23,020 bases of DNA from an uncultured Caulobacteraceae bacterium (GCA_937910255.1 CALEOQ010000140.1:1-23020), one strand, 5' to 3'. Shown: positions 7,339 through 14,974, numbered from the stretch's first letter. Notes: generated from the sequence alone by a model not told the origin. Made by a program: numbers and translations.

Positions 7339-8268
7339 TCACAGCGACTTCGACCACCACGAGGACCGGTCGAACAGCTGAAAAACGCTGGAATAAGCTG
7401 CTATCGCCGAGGTGTTGAAGGGAGCAGTAGCGATCCTTGCTCGCCTATGGCCCAGACCCTGTAGGCGTCGCATGCCCTCTGCGAGGAGAGCCCGAGACAG
7501 CCGCTGACCACGGTACGTGGGGTGTGTCCCCATTGGCTCAAAGATTCCGATGCCGGAGGAATCGTCCGCCCAACAAATGCAGTTGGCCGCCAACGATCCG
7601 TCCGGAGCCACCACAGCAAGGTCAAGGCTAGCGCGATATGGCGGCGACGCCCTCAGGTTCTCGTAAACGTCAGCCGAGAACGCCGACTTGGCGCCAGCAA
7701 TACCGATGTGGTCTAGCGCGCTCCAAGCGTCGCGATGGGACGCTGCTCGCTGCTCCACATCAACCCCACCGCTATCTATTAGCCAAAAGCCATCGGGCAG
7801 CAGCACGTCCGGCAGAGTTGCTGCTAGATCGAATTCGAACTGAACACCTTCCAGTCCGGCTTGAGCGAACCCAAGCCGCTGCAGATGCTCAATTCGGCTG
7901 CCGTCGCGGTGAAACGCTCGCACCGATAGGTTCATCGTCTGATCCGTAGCTTGCCTGCGCCTGAGGGAACGCTCAGCCCACGCTACGGCGTCGGCGATCA
8001 GAGTCTCGGCTGCGGGGAGTGCTTCGACCCAGACTTCGTTCGACCCTACGAACCACGCGACTGCCTGAACATCGCCTCCCACCTCCCAGAAGCGGATCGC
8101 CTGCTTGGCCCCGTATTGTCCGCGGAGCTCCCAGGCGATGTCACCTGGATGCCAGGTCGCGCCCAGCGGGAACCGCGCGGCAAGCGATCGACTGGCAAAA
8201 TCTAATAACGCGGTGAGATCATCCTCACCTGCATACTGGTGTCTGGTCAGCGAAGTGGACGAGCGCAT
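7339..8268 (-). CDS. GNAT family N-acetyltransferase with two GNAT-like domains
   Basis: About 309 residues from ATG at 8268; a GTG at 8304 in the same frame would add 12 residues. The C-terminal domain is the clear catalytic one: IGIFEPMGTHPTYRGQRLSR contains the acetyl-CoA loop (YRGQRLSRALL), followed by TAPFNTSAIAAYSSVFQLFD. The N-terminal half (EDDLTALLDFASRSLAAR, then WVEALPAAETLIADAVAWAE and a weak SVRAFHRDGSRIEHLQRLGF) looks like a second GNAT fold without a good acetyl-CoA loop, as in other tandem-GNAT proteins where one half is degenerate. Substrate unknown. Neither candidate start has a strong ribosome-binding site. It is divergent from the next GNAT gene, across a 209-bp gap (8269-8477) in which I see no repeat core. 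Confidence 0.82.
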   Translation of the reverse strand: MRSSTSLTRHQYAGEDDLTALLDFASRSLAARFPLGATWHPGDIAWELRGQYGAKQAIRFWEVGGDVQAVAWFVGSNEVWVEALPAAETLIADAVAWAERSLRRRQATDQTMNLSVRAFHRDGSRIEHLQRLGFAQAGLEGVQFEFDLAATLPDVLLPDGFWLIDSGGVDVEQRAASHRDAWSALDHIGIAGAKSAFSADVYENLRASPPYRASLDLAVVAPDGSLAANCICWADDSSGIGIFEPMGTHPTYRGQRLSRALLAEGMRRLQGLGHRRARIATAPFNTSAIAAYSSVFQLFDRSSWWSKSL

Positions 8269-8477
8269 CTTGCAATCGTTAATCGGAGCGTTGAGGCCTG
8301 TCACGTCGAGCAGATTGGCTTGTGAACCGCAGCGGGTGGCCTAGGATCAACCCATGATTGGTTTTGTGGCAGTCTGAACTTCGCTCTCGGGCCCATACCC
8401 GTCGCCGCGGCTCCGAGATCCGCGGCTGCGATGAGCATTGCCTCTATGAGGCGCACCTCCATCAGAGCGAACCAGCA

Positions 8478-8906
8478 ATGACTTATACGATCGCGCATGC
8501 CGCAAATCCCGGCGAAGCTTACTCTGCCATCTGGGCGCCACTTCTCGCTTTCAATCAGACAGTCGCGAGCGGGGCGGAAGGGACGCCCTTTGCGCTGACC
8601 CTAAGAAACGAATCTGACACCGAAGTCGCCGGAGGGCTCTGGGGCTTAACGCTCTGGGGCTCTTTCTACATCGGACTCGTGATCGTTCCCGAAGAGGCCC
8701 GTGGCCAAGGTCTAGGTCGAGAGCTCATGCGTCAGGCCGAAATTGAAGCGCTTAAGCAGAACTGCCGGCACCTATGGCTGGACACCTATGCCTTTCAGGC
8801 GCGGGGCTTCTATGAGCGGCTCGGCTTTGAGGTGTTCGGTGAGTTGGACGGTCCGGCGCCTGTTTTCCCCCGGTACTTCATGCGCAAGCAGCTCATGTCA
8901 CAATAA
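8478..8906 (+). CDS. GNAT family N-acetyltransferase
   Basis: A 142-residue single-domain acetyltransferase. Motif A is GLVIVPEEARGQGLGREL with the RGQGLG acetyl-CoA loop at about residues 75-80, and the C-terminal element is LDTYAFQARGFYERLGFEVF, with the usual tyrosine. Length fits a minimal GNAT. I chose ATG at 8478 (MTYTIAHAAN) because the upstream extension to 8358 reads as arginine-rich noncoding sequence. The substrate cannot be inferred. It is followed by a diverged repeat at 9002. Confidence 0.85.
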   Translation: MTYTIAHAANPGEAYSAIWAPLLAFNQTVASGAEGTPFALTLRNESDTEVAGGLWGLTLWGSFYIGLVIVPEEARGQGLGRELMRQAEIEALKQNCRHLWLDTYAFQARGFYERLGFEVFGELDGPAPVFPRYFMRKQLMSQ

Positions 8907-9001
8907 GCCGAGCGTGGGGCCTCGTCAGCCGCCCGCACTTTGGCGTCCGTGTGGCAGGTGGCAATGCTACCGAGCGATGGCGGCCTGCCCCGCGGCCGCC
9001 T

Positions 9002-9085
9002 CGCGCCACTACCTGGCCTTACCTCTCGGCCGAAAGCCGCACACTGGGAAGCAGGGGATGAGAGGCCGGTCCCGGCCCCCCCTTG
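9002..9085 (+). repeat. Dispersed cassette-boundary repeat, strongly diverged copy
   Basis: CGCGCCACTACCTGGCCTTA at the left and the following CTCGGCCG align with the copy at 5698 (CTTACCTCCCGGCCG). The stretch GGGGATGAGAG recurs in the copy at 19864. The right end is not recognisable and runs into the 3' end of the sulfotransferase gene. Confidence 0.55.
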
Positions 9086-9098
9086 GGCACCCGGACGT

Positions 9099-9626
9099 TT
9101 AGTGCGCGAACCCTTGGTTCAGGACTGGGAAGGGGCCCGCAGGGGCATCGACCCCAAGGAAGAGACAGAGACGCTCCCAACCTTCGCCTTCCGCGACGCG
9201 GAGCTCCAGCAGGTCTTGAGGCCGCTGAGCGAAGTACCGCCGCACCTCTGCGTGGTGTCGCTCAAACGAGCTGACTAGTATCTGCGGGTCGAACCCGACA
9301 GTCTCATAGATCGCCATCCGGCGAGCAATGCGCTCGTGTTCGCCTAGTATGGGGCGCGGGTTGCGGCGGTGAGACCGCTCCATTGAGGCAAGCCAGCTCT
9401 CTACAGAGCGCGTCGTCAGCACGAACTTTGAGCCAGGGAATACGTAGTCCAGGTACTTGAAGTGGAGAACGACCGTGTTCCCCGATCCGCCTCGTAGATT
9501 GCGGAGCGCTTCAAAGCTCGGGTCCTGCTCAACGGGACCGCAGCCCAGACGTCGGAGGCTGGCGCAGAAGGACGTATTCCCCGTCCGAGCCAATCCAAGG
9601 CCCCAACACCGGGGCGGTCTCTGCAT
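9099..9626 (-). CDS. Sulfotransferase family protein
   Basis: A 175-residue protein resembling the P-loop-like sulfotransferases that use PAPS as sulfate donor. The N-terminal GLGLARTGNTSFCASLRRLG (residues 9-28) fits the PAPS 5'-phosphosulfate-binding loop. KYLDYVFPGSKFVLTTRSVE with WLASMERS fits the 3'-phosphate-binding region (R-x-x-x-S type). ERLCLFLGVDAPAGPFPVLN near the end matches the usual C-terminus, so it looks complete though short. ATG at 9626 is decided by a strong ribosome-binding site, GAGGAGGG (complement of 9633-9640), 6 bases upstream; longer frames to 9782 overlap the divergent gene and look noncoding. Acceptor unknown. Confidence 0.82.
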   Translation of the reverse strand: MQRPPRCWGLGLARTGNTSFCASLRRLGCGPVEQDPSFEALRNLRGGSGNTVVLHFKYLDYVFPGSKFVLTTRSVESWLASMERSHRRNPRPILGEHERIARRMAIYETVGFDPQILVSSFERHHAEVRRYFAQRPQDLLELRVAEGEGWERLCLFLGVDAPAGPFPVLNQGFAH

Positions 9627-9679
9627 CAATGGCCCTCCTCGTTGTCCCCACCTGCGCGCGGCGTTCCCCGTTCCGGTCC

Positions 9680-9706
9680 TTGGGCGCTCTCGCTTCCGGG
9701 TATACT
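9680..9706 (+). promoter_or_regulatory. Possible near-leaderless promoter of the decayed GNAT gene
   Basis: TTGGGC (9680-9685) and TATACT (9701-9706) with 15-bp spacing. The -10 element sits only 8 bases before the ATG at 9715, so a transcript would be almost leaderless. The spacing is shorter than ideal. Confidence 0.35.
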
Positions 9707-9714
9707 TCTTGTGC

Positions 9715-10134
9715 ATGCGTGAATGGCTGCACGATATCCCGGACGTCATCATTACCGAGCGGCTGCTGATCCGTCCGCCCAAGGCCGGAGACGGTGCGGC
9801 CTACTTCCAGGCGATCGTTGAGAGCCTGGATGATCTGCGCAAGTGGCCAGCTGCTATGGGATGGGCATTGGCGGAGCAGACACCCGAAGGAACAGAGGCG
9901 TTCTGCCAAGCCTGCCGCATTGCCTTCGACGAAAAACAAGACTTTCCGCTCCTCATCACCTTGCGCGACGATCAGACCATCGTGGGTTCAAGCGGCCTCC
10001 ACAGGCCAGACTGGAGCGTGCCCAAGCTCGAGATTGGCTGGTGGCCGGTCAGGGTAATGCCGGCCTGGTCGCAGAGTGGAGAGTTCGACGAGGAAGGGGC
10101 GCTGGCCTTTTTCACGCGGCCGACCCGCCGCTAA
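9715..10134 (+). pseudogene. RimJ/RimL-type GNAT acetyltransferase, frameshifted and truncated
   Basis: The frame from ATG 9715 begins like a RimJ/RimL-type GNAT (VIITERLLIRPPKAGDGAAY, then LLITLRDDQTIVGSSGLHRP and KLEIGWW). At about 10043 the expected acetyl-CoA loop is lost in this frame. It appears in another frame as GQGNAGLVAE (10047-10076), and downstream the first frame resumes something like ALAFFTRPTRR before stopping at 10134. Two compensating shifts of a few bases would explain this. The C-terminal third of the family, with the conserved Asn and Tyr region, is absent. I therefore call it a decayed gene; sequencing error in homopolymer-poor DNA is less likely but possible. It is divergent from the sulfotransferase gene, 88 bp apart. 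Confidence 0.6.
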
Positions 10135-10221
10135 GACGTGCCGCGACGGACGGCGCCGGTGGGGCGCAACTGCAGGAGTAAAAGCATTGGGCGGCAGCGC
10201 TCCCTCGAGCAAAGGCGCTAC

Positions 10222-10256
10222 TTGACTCTTATTTCGATAGTTAGCTAAATATCGAA
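10222..10256 (+). promoter_or_regulatory. Promoter and palindromic operator of the sdpR-sdpI-like operon
   Basis: TTGACT (10222-10227) and TAAATA (10246-10251), 18 bp apart, form a promoter. The 24-bp span 10233-10256 is a near-perfect palindrome: TTCGATA and TATCGAA flank TTAGCTAA on the same centre, with only the pair at 10240/10249 mismatched. It covers the -10 element and ends one base before the repressor's ATG at 10258, so a bound ArsR-type dimer would block transcription. The transcript would be leaderless or nearly so. Confidence 0.7.
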
Positions 10257-10257
10257 T

Positions 10258-10578
10258 ATGAGCGGCATCTTTAAAGCGTTAGCGGATCCCACCCGACGGC
10301 GAGTGCTTCAGCTTTTAAAGGAGCGCCCCATGACGGCTGGCGAGCTAGCGGCCCATTTCCCCGTTTCTAAGGCAACGATGTCGGCCCATTTCGCGGTGCT
10401 GCGTCAGGCCGATCTCATCGACTCCGAAAGGCGCGGCAAGGCGATCACCTACAGGCTCAGGCTTTCGGTTCTCGAGGACGCGCTGCTGGGTTTCGCTGAG
10501 GGGTTCGGAATAGGGCATAACCGGTTGACGGCCGCGCTGCCGGCGGTGGCGGCCAAGTCGGGGGAAGACCCTGCATGA
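10258..10578 (+). CDS. sdpR: ArsR-family autorepressor, SdpR-like
   Basis: A 106-residue winged helix-turn-helix repressor. ALADPTRRRVLQLLKERPMT (residues 7-26) is the classic ArsR start. AGELAAHFPVSKATMSAHFA (27-46) holds the recognition helix and ERRGKAITYRL (about 57-67) the wing. No metal-binding cysteine motif is present. This, plus the overlapping SdpI-like gene, points to the SdpR autorepressor type, which in Bacillus subtilis represses the sdpR-sdpI operon; the signal here is unknown. The stop codon overlaps the next ATG (ATGA at 10575-10578), indicating translational coupling. The palindrome at 10233-10256 is the likely operator. Confidence 0.85.
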   Translation: MSGIFKALADPTRRRVLQLLKERPMTAGELAAHFPVSKATMSAHFAVLRQADLIDSERRGKAITYRLRLSVLEDALLGFAEGFGIGHNRLTAALPAVAAKSGEDPA

Positions 10579-11201
10579 ACCATCATGTGAAGTATGTGTT
10601 GGTGATGGCGACAATCGCCACCGCCGCCTTCGCCCTGTCTGCGATCGGGTGGCGCATCCATCTGGTTGTAGTGCAGGAGGTCGCTTTTCGGCCGCGGCCC
10701 CTTGCGCCTCTCATCCTCCTTGCGATCCCTATCATTCTTGCCGGCGTCCTACTGGCTGCCGAGCGCCAGTTGGCCGATTACAAGCCGGGCATATCGCAAG
10801 ACAACCCGCGGCATACCCAGGCTGCCTTGATCTTCACTTATCTCTTCGTAGCCGCCTGCACTGCTTGGATGGGTCTCCTCTATGTTGAGCGCCCACCGCC
10901 GGGCGGCGAGGTCCTCATCCGCTATGCCGTAACCCTGCTCGGGGCAGCGATGGCGGTCCGCGGCAACTTCTTCGCCAAGCTTAGCCCGCCACCTTTAGAG
11001 CCACCGGTTGATTCTGCCGCCTGGACACTGTTCGCCCGGCGGATGGCGCGGGTCTCCGTGGCGGCAGGATTGGGGCTCATTGCCGCCGCCATTAGCCTAC
11101 CGCTATCAGCGCTTTTCATTGCCAGCCTGACCGCAGGCCCGCTGCTGGTCGCGATCAACCTGGTACTGAGGCGGCAGATGAAGCATGCCTCATCCGAGTG
11201 A
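10575..11201 (+). CDS. SdpI/YhfL-like integral membrane protein
   Basis: A 208-residue membrane protein with about six hydrophobic segments (residues about 6-26, 43-61, 84-103, 113-130, 158-176 and 177-195). LLGAAMAVRGNFFAKLSPPP corresponds to the family signature around GN-(Y/F)-x-x-K of SdpI proteins, followed by the aromatic-basic AAWTLFARRMARV. In B. subtilis SdpI gives immunity to the SdpC toxin and sends a signal through SdpR by holding it at the membrane. Here the gene overlaps an SdpR-like repressor by four bases, the same pairing, but no toxin gene is present. The role may be envelope-stress sensing or protection; that part is inference. Confidence 0.78.
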   Translation: MNHHVKYVLVMATIATAAFALSAIGWRIHLVVVQEVAFRPRPLAPLILLAIPIILAGVLLAAERQLADYKPGISQDNPRHTQAALIFTYLFVAACTAWMGLLYVERPPPGGEVLIRYAVTLLGAAMAVRGNFFAKLSPPPLEPPVDSAAWTLFARRMARVSVAAGLGLIAAAISLPLSALFIASLTAGPLLVAINLVLRRQMKHASSE

Positions 11202-11224
11202 TCGGTGGGGATGCGCAATATCGC

Positions 11225-11333
11225 ATGTCCGGACAGCGCCCGTTAGGTTGATCTGGGAGATCTGTAGAGCTGGCGGCGATGCCGCAGTGCGCCAAGACCG
11301 GACCCTGACGGATCGCCCTAAAGCGGTCCAAGC
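11225..11333 (+). repeat. Degenerate boundary-repeat remnant
   Basis: The right end CGCCCTAAAGCGGTCC (about 11315-11330) fits the repeat's right-end motif. ATGTCCGGACAGCGCC near 11225 fits only loosely. GTTAGGT at about 11231 fits an attC-type core but is isolated. It lies between two convergent genes (SdpI-like + and S41 peptidase -). No terminator stem with a T-run is evident. Confidence 0.35.
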
Positions 11334-11349
11334 GGGATGTATCCGGCGC

Positions 11350-12372
11350 TCACCTGCGTAGCGGCTGGCCTGCCTGGGTTAGCTGGCGAGCAGGACGGAC
11401 GCCGCACCCCATGTCCTTGAGCCATTGCGCCGCCACCGCCCTTGGGTTGCCAGTGGCGACATCTGGATAGATCCGGTCTTCTTCACGCCTGCCTGTCCTG
11501 TCCTCGCCCCACGCCGTGCTAACCACCAGCGCGGCGCCATCACTCAAGGGGAACACGCCATTCGCGGTGATCAGACCTGCAGATGGCAAGCCCACAATTA
11601 TAGTGCTGGGCCGACCTCGCAGAGCCAAGGTGGTGAACTCTCCCGAACTCGCGGTGCGAGGGCCGATGATCACAACGAGCGGAGCATCCGACGATTTCAA
11701 TGGAAGTGTCGTGAGATGAAGATGAGGTTCGCTATCGCTCGGGACAGCTTCACCTGCGCTCACCGTCCAGAAGCCCCTATGGCCTTCCGGTGAAACGAAC
11801 GCGCCGAAGGGAGGCTCGCCGAGAACGCCTATAATCGCGTTTAACATCGGCCACATGTTTCCGCCGGTGTTTGCGCTGAGATCCACCACCCAGCCACACA
11901 CGCCCCTGGCGTCCGCCGCCGCCATCGCCTGTCGCCCAGCCTCAGCGAAACCTCGCTGAAGTGGAACGCCACCGGCAAATGGCGGAACGGCGACGGTCGC
12001 AACCCCGCCCTCGAAGCTAACAGAGGGAACCGCCAGATTTCTTGGCGCGCCAGTGACGGCATCGCGGCCCTCCATCTGTCGCCGTACAGCCTCGGGAGAC
12101 ATGAGGAAGGTGTGCCGTTCCCCTATGCTGGCGATGACGTGCCGGATGGCCGGGTATGTCTCTGCCGGCTCGCTCGCGCCTTCCGACAGGCTGCGGGCCT
12201 CGGCCTCCAAGGTCGGCCAATCGACATGATGTCGATTGATGTGACGAGCCTTAAGAAGTTCGATGGCGCTGGATAGGTACGCTTGTGGATCGGAAACCTG
12301 TGCATGCGCGGGCCCCATCCCGGCGATGGCAAACGCAACCAGCGCGAACCTGAACAAAGTAGCGGGTCGCAC
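11350..12372 (-). CDS. Secreted S41-family serine peptidase
   Basis: A 340-residue protein with a signal peptide (hydrophobic core FRFALVAFAIAGMG, cleavage after PAHAQ near residue 25). The catalytic S41 core shows GWVVDLSANTGGNMWPML (substrate-binding strand and glycine-rich turn, about 160-177), VVIIGPRTASSGEFTTLALR with the nucleophile at Ser242 or Ser243, and GLPSAGLITANGVFPLSDGA. There is no PDZ domain of the CtpA type; it resembles the shorter retinol-binding-protein-like S41 proteins. GTG at 12372 is decided by GGAGAA (complement of 12378-12383) five bases upstream and by the signal peptide. A longer frame to 12519 runs into a repeat copy and is noncoding. Substrate unknown. Confidence 0.85.
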   Translation of the reverse strand: MRPATLFRFALVAFAIAGMGPAHAQVSDPQAYLSSAIELLKARHINRHHVDWPTLEAEARSLSEGASEPAETYPAIRHVIASIGERHTFLMSPEAVRRQMEGRDAVTGAPRNLAVPSVSFEGGVATVAVPPFAGGVPLQRGFAEAGRQAMAAADARGVCGWVVDLSANTGGNMWPMLNAIIGVLGEPPFGAFVSPEGHRGFWTVSAGEAVPSDSEPHLHLTTLPLKSSDAPLVVIIGPRTASSGEFTTLALRGRPSTIIVGLPSAGLITANGVFPLSDGAALVVSTAWGEDRTGRREEDRIYPDVATGNPRAVAAQWLKDMGCGVRPARQLTQAGQPLRR

Positions 12373-12476
12373 ACAAGTTCTCCGGGTGTAGCACGCATAT
12401 GAACTACCTTGCCGGTTGAGCGGCCATGCCGCAAGGCTTCGGCCTGTTGCGATAGACCGGCTTTGCAGGGCCAGAG

Positions 12477-12587
12477 GGCGCCACTTGCGGTCATTGGATG
12501 GCCGCCGGATTCCAGACATTGCTCAGCCGGGACGAAGGTCCGGTTGCCGACCCGTTGGCCACGGCTGACTCCGCCCCTAGCGGACAA
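12477..12587 (+). repeat. Dispersed cassette-boundary repeat, full copy
   Basis: GGCGCCACTTGCGGTCATTG at the left, ATTGCTCAGCCGGGACGAAG in the middle and CCCCTAGCGGACAATC at the right. It lies in the divergent gap (12373-12666) between the S41 peptidase and HemE genes, so any promoters of these genes must lie in or beside the repeat. Confidence 0.85.
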
Positions 12588-12666
12588 TCAGTTGGAACGC
12601 TTTCTGAATGGTCGCCGCCGGGGCAGATGATACTCACCTGGTACGAGCGGAACCGGGAGCGCGTCG

Positions 12667-13728
12667 ATGGTGGATTTCAAACCGAAAAAGTTGCTCCTTC
12701 GAGCCCTTGCCGGAGAGCGCACGGAACGACCACCGATCTGGCTGATGCGACAGGCCGGCCGCTACCTGCCGGAGTACCATGTGACCCGAGCCCAGGCTGG
12801 CGGAATGCTGGAGCTGTGCAACTCGCCGGAACATGCGGTGGAGGTGACGCTGCAGCCGATCCGGCGGTTTGGCTTCGACGCCGCCATCCTGTTCGCCGAC
12901 CTGCCGCAGATCGCAGCCGCGCTGGGTCAAACGCTTGAGTACAAGGAGGGCGAAGGTCCGGTGCTGTCGCCGCCGATCCGCTCCCCCGCCGACATCGCGC
13001 GGCTCAGCCTCTCGCGGCTGCACGAGGAGTTGGCCCCGATTTATGAGACCGTGCGCCGGTTGACCGTCGCCTTGCCCTCGAACGTCACCTTGATCGGCTA
13101 TGCGGGCGCACCTTGGACCGTGGCCACCTACATGGTCGAAGGTCGAGGCGGCGGGCCTACGGACCATGCCATCATCAAGCAGTGGGCCTTGAGCGATCCC
13201 GACGGGTTCCAGCCGCTGATCGACTTGCTGACTGACGCCATCATCCAGTTCTTGGACCGACAGATCGAGGCCGGGGCCGAAGCGATCCAACTATTTGAAA
13301 GCTGGGCCGGACTCCTGCCCGACGTGTTCTTCGACCTGTGGTGTGTACGGCCGGTGGCAAAGATCATACAGGCGCTGAAGGCCAAGCATCCGGAGACGCC
13401 GATCATCACCTTCCCGCGCGGCGCGGGCCTGCGATACGACGGCTATGCCCAGGCGACGGGGGCTGACGGTATCGGCTTGGACGGCACGGTCCCGCTAGCT
13501 TGGGCGGCCGAACATATCCAGGCCGGCCTGGGGCGGTGCGTGCAGGGCAACTTGGACAATCAGCTGTTGGTGGCAGGAGGCCCCGCCCTGCCGGCAGAGA
13601 CGGATCGAATTCTTGCCGCCCTAGGCCGGGGGCCTTTCATCTTCAATTTGGGCCACGGAATTTTGAAGACCACACCCCCGGAACATGTCGATGCATTGGT
13701 GCGCCAGGTCCAGTCATGGCGCGCCTAG
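12667..13728 (+). CDS. hemE: Uroporphyrinogen decarboxylase
   Basis: A 353-residue, full-length enzyme that removes four carboxyl groups from uroporphyrinogen III to give coproporphyrinogen III in haem synthesis. Active-site residues of the family are present: Arg28 and Arg32 in WLMRQAGRYLPEY, Asp78 in ILFADLP, Tyr155 in GAPWTVATYMVEG, Ser212 in LFESWAG and His330 in FNLGHGI. Unusual points: the strongly conserved ILFSDIL loop reads ILFADLPQIAAALG, placing Ala before and Leu-Pro after the catalytic Asp. The gene also stands alone between two full repeat copies instead of beside other haem genes. ATG at 12667 follows a GGGAGCG stretch. It is probably active, perhaps a second, divergent copy; that depends on the rest of the genome. 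Confidence 0.93.
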   Translation: MVDFKPKKLLLRALAGERTERPPIWLMRQAGRYLPEYHVTRAQAGGMLELCNSPEHAVEVTLQPIRRFGFDAAILFADLPQIAAALGQTLEYKEGEGPVLSPPIRSPADIARLSLSRLHEELAPIYETVRRLTVALPSNVTLIGYAGAPWTVATYMVEGRGGGPTDHAIIKQWALSDPDGFQPLIDLLTDAIIQFLDRQIEAGAEAIQLFESWAGLLPDVFFDLWCVRPVAKIIQALKAKHPETPIITFPRGAGLRYDGYAQATGADGIGLDGTVPLAWAAEHIQAGLGRCVQGNLDNQLLVAGGPALPAETDRILAALGRGPFIFNLGHGILKTTPPEHVDALVRQVQSWRA

Positions 13729-13899
13729 ACCCAACACGTCATGTCCGATCTCGTCGTCCGCAGACGCTCTCACGTCATCTGTTAGGCAGCGCGGCAGCCC
13801 GCGCAACATACGGCGCAACTTCCGCTCCCCACCTACCGCGGTGCTTCAGGACGTCCGCATTGCGGCCGCCCGCTCGACGATGAGCGCCGTGACAGGGAT

Positions 13900-14011
13900 G
13901 CGCCACTTGCGGTCATTGGCTGACGGCCGGATTCCGGACATTGCTCAGCCGGGACGAAGGTCCGACTGCAGGCTCGTTGGCCACGGCTGAACCCGACCCT
14001 GAGCGGAAGTT
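13900..14011 (+). repeat. Dispersed cassette-boundary repeat, full copy
   Basis: GCGCCACTTGCGGTCATTGG, GGATTCCGGACATTGCTCAG and CCCTGAGCGGAAGTT. The left half and centre are the closest to consensus of all copies, while the 3' stem arm is altered (GGTCCGACTGCAGGCTCG). GTTAGGC at 13781-13787 lies in the same gap, about 120 bp upstream. The 292-bp gap separates HemE (+) from the 3' end of the ComB-like gene (-). Confidence 0.85.
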
Positions 14012-14020
14012 GGTCGCGCT

Positions 14021-14743
14021 TCACAGAGGCCTGTATTCGCCGTCGATCAGAACCGGCACGACGCTGCTCGATTGGACTTCAAGTGCGACCTCAACGTCGG
14101 CTCCGAACCCGCGGTCGATCAGCTCTCGCCCGGAGATGCTCCCACGCACCAGGGACCCAAGACCTCGTCCAGTCGCCGCGTAGGATGCGCGCGCTAACGT
14201 GGCTTCCGAGGACTCAAGCCCCTCCAAGGCGCCGATGATCGCACCGGCGCCGAGCCAATCCTCGATAGCGGGCCGCAGACTCTGATCAGGCCATCGTTCG
14301 CCGGCAGCGATGACCGCGACCAAACCTGCGCCCGCTGCGGCGCCGGCTGCTTTCGCAACGGCCGCCGCATTGCGGAGCGAGCCGCAATATGTGGGGACGG
14401 CGCCGGTGGCCAGCGACAAGCGCGACCCGTTCGGAGACGGAAGTAAAACCCGCGCGCCGGGGCTGACATTCCGCAGGCTTGACGGCGAGAGGCTTAGCTG
14501 CCCGCCAAGAGCTCGCTTCGGCGAAGCAAGGATCGCACCGCGTGCCCGAGCTTCGGCGGCGGCGGCCTCCGGGTCGCCGTACTGAAATGGGATTACCGAT
14601 GCGGCACGATCGACAGCAATACTAACCGCCGTTGAGAACGACAGGACGTCGACTATGACGAATGCCGCCGCCTTCGACGCCCAGGCCTCAACGCCGGCCA
14701 ATCCCCATTCGCAAACAACCTGGACCATACCGTTTGATGCCAT
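14021..14743 (-). CDS. 2-phosphosulfolactate phosphatase family protein (ComB-like)
   Basis: A 240-residue member of the ComB family. VIVDVLSFSTAVSIAVDRAA (residues 29-48) matches the family's D-V-L-R/S-x-T/S-T start, LLPSPNGSRLS (about 99-109) the conserved P-S-P-N-G-S loop, and VIAAGERW (about 143-150) the G-E-R-W element. In methanogens ComB dephosphorylates 2-phosphosulfolactate on the way to coenzyme M. In most bacteria that carry it, no coenzyme M pathway is known, and none is present in this window, so the real substrate may be another phosphate ester. ATG at 14743 or the in-frame ATG five codons later could be used; neither has a good ribosome-binding site. Its stop lies 10 bp from a full repeat. 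Confidence 0.82.
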   Translation of the reverse strand: MASNGMVQVVCEWGLAGVEAWASKAAAFVIVDVLSFSTAVSIAVDRAASVIPFQYGDPEAAAAEARARGAILASPKRALGGQLSLSPSSLRNVSPGARVLLPSPNGSRLSLATGAVPTYCGSLRNAAAVAKAAGAAAGAGLVAVIAAGERWPDQSLRPAIEDWLGAGAIIGALEGLESSEATLARASYAATGRGLGSLVRGSISGRELIDRGFGADVEVALEVQSSSVVPVLIDGEYRPL

Positions 14744-14974
14744 GGCGCATGTTGGCTAGCCACCCCTCGAGGCGTTTAGAGGGTTGGCTTGAAGGCAAGC
14801 ACGGGGAGACCCGCGCCAACCGGGGATCACGCGCCCAAAGGCAGAACCCGCCGCCCGGCCCCTGGGGGACGCACGCCGGGCATCCGGCTCACCGGCAGGC
14901 AAGATCCCTATTCAAGTTGCGGTCGCCATTCACAAGCCGCAGGAATGGATGTGAGAGTGCCTGGGGAGGCCGAT

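Noticed and set aside
9627..9782. N-terminal extension of the sulfotransferase
   Set aside because: It is arginine-rich without family similarity, overlaps the divergent GNAT start, and a strong ribosome-binding site marks 9626.
10135..10221. Boundary repeat between the decayed GNAT and sdpR
   Set aside because: Only GGCGCC at 10152 and AAAAGCATTGG near 10179 resemble the end motifs; this is too little to call a copy.
12373..12519. N-terminal extension of the S41 peptidase
   Set aside because: It would place 49 residues before the signal peptide and run into the repeat at 12477. A GGAGAA site supports GTG at 12372.
14789..14974. N-terminal extension of the beta-lactamase-fold protein
   Set aside because: It would bury the signal peptide behind 62 mostly basic residues. 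GGGGAGG supports the start at 14975.
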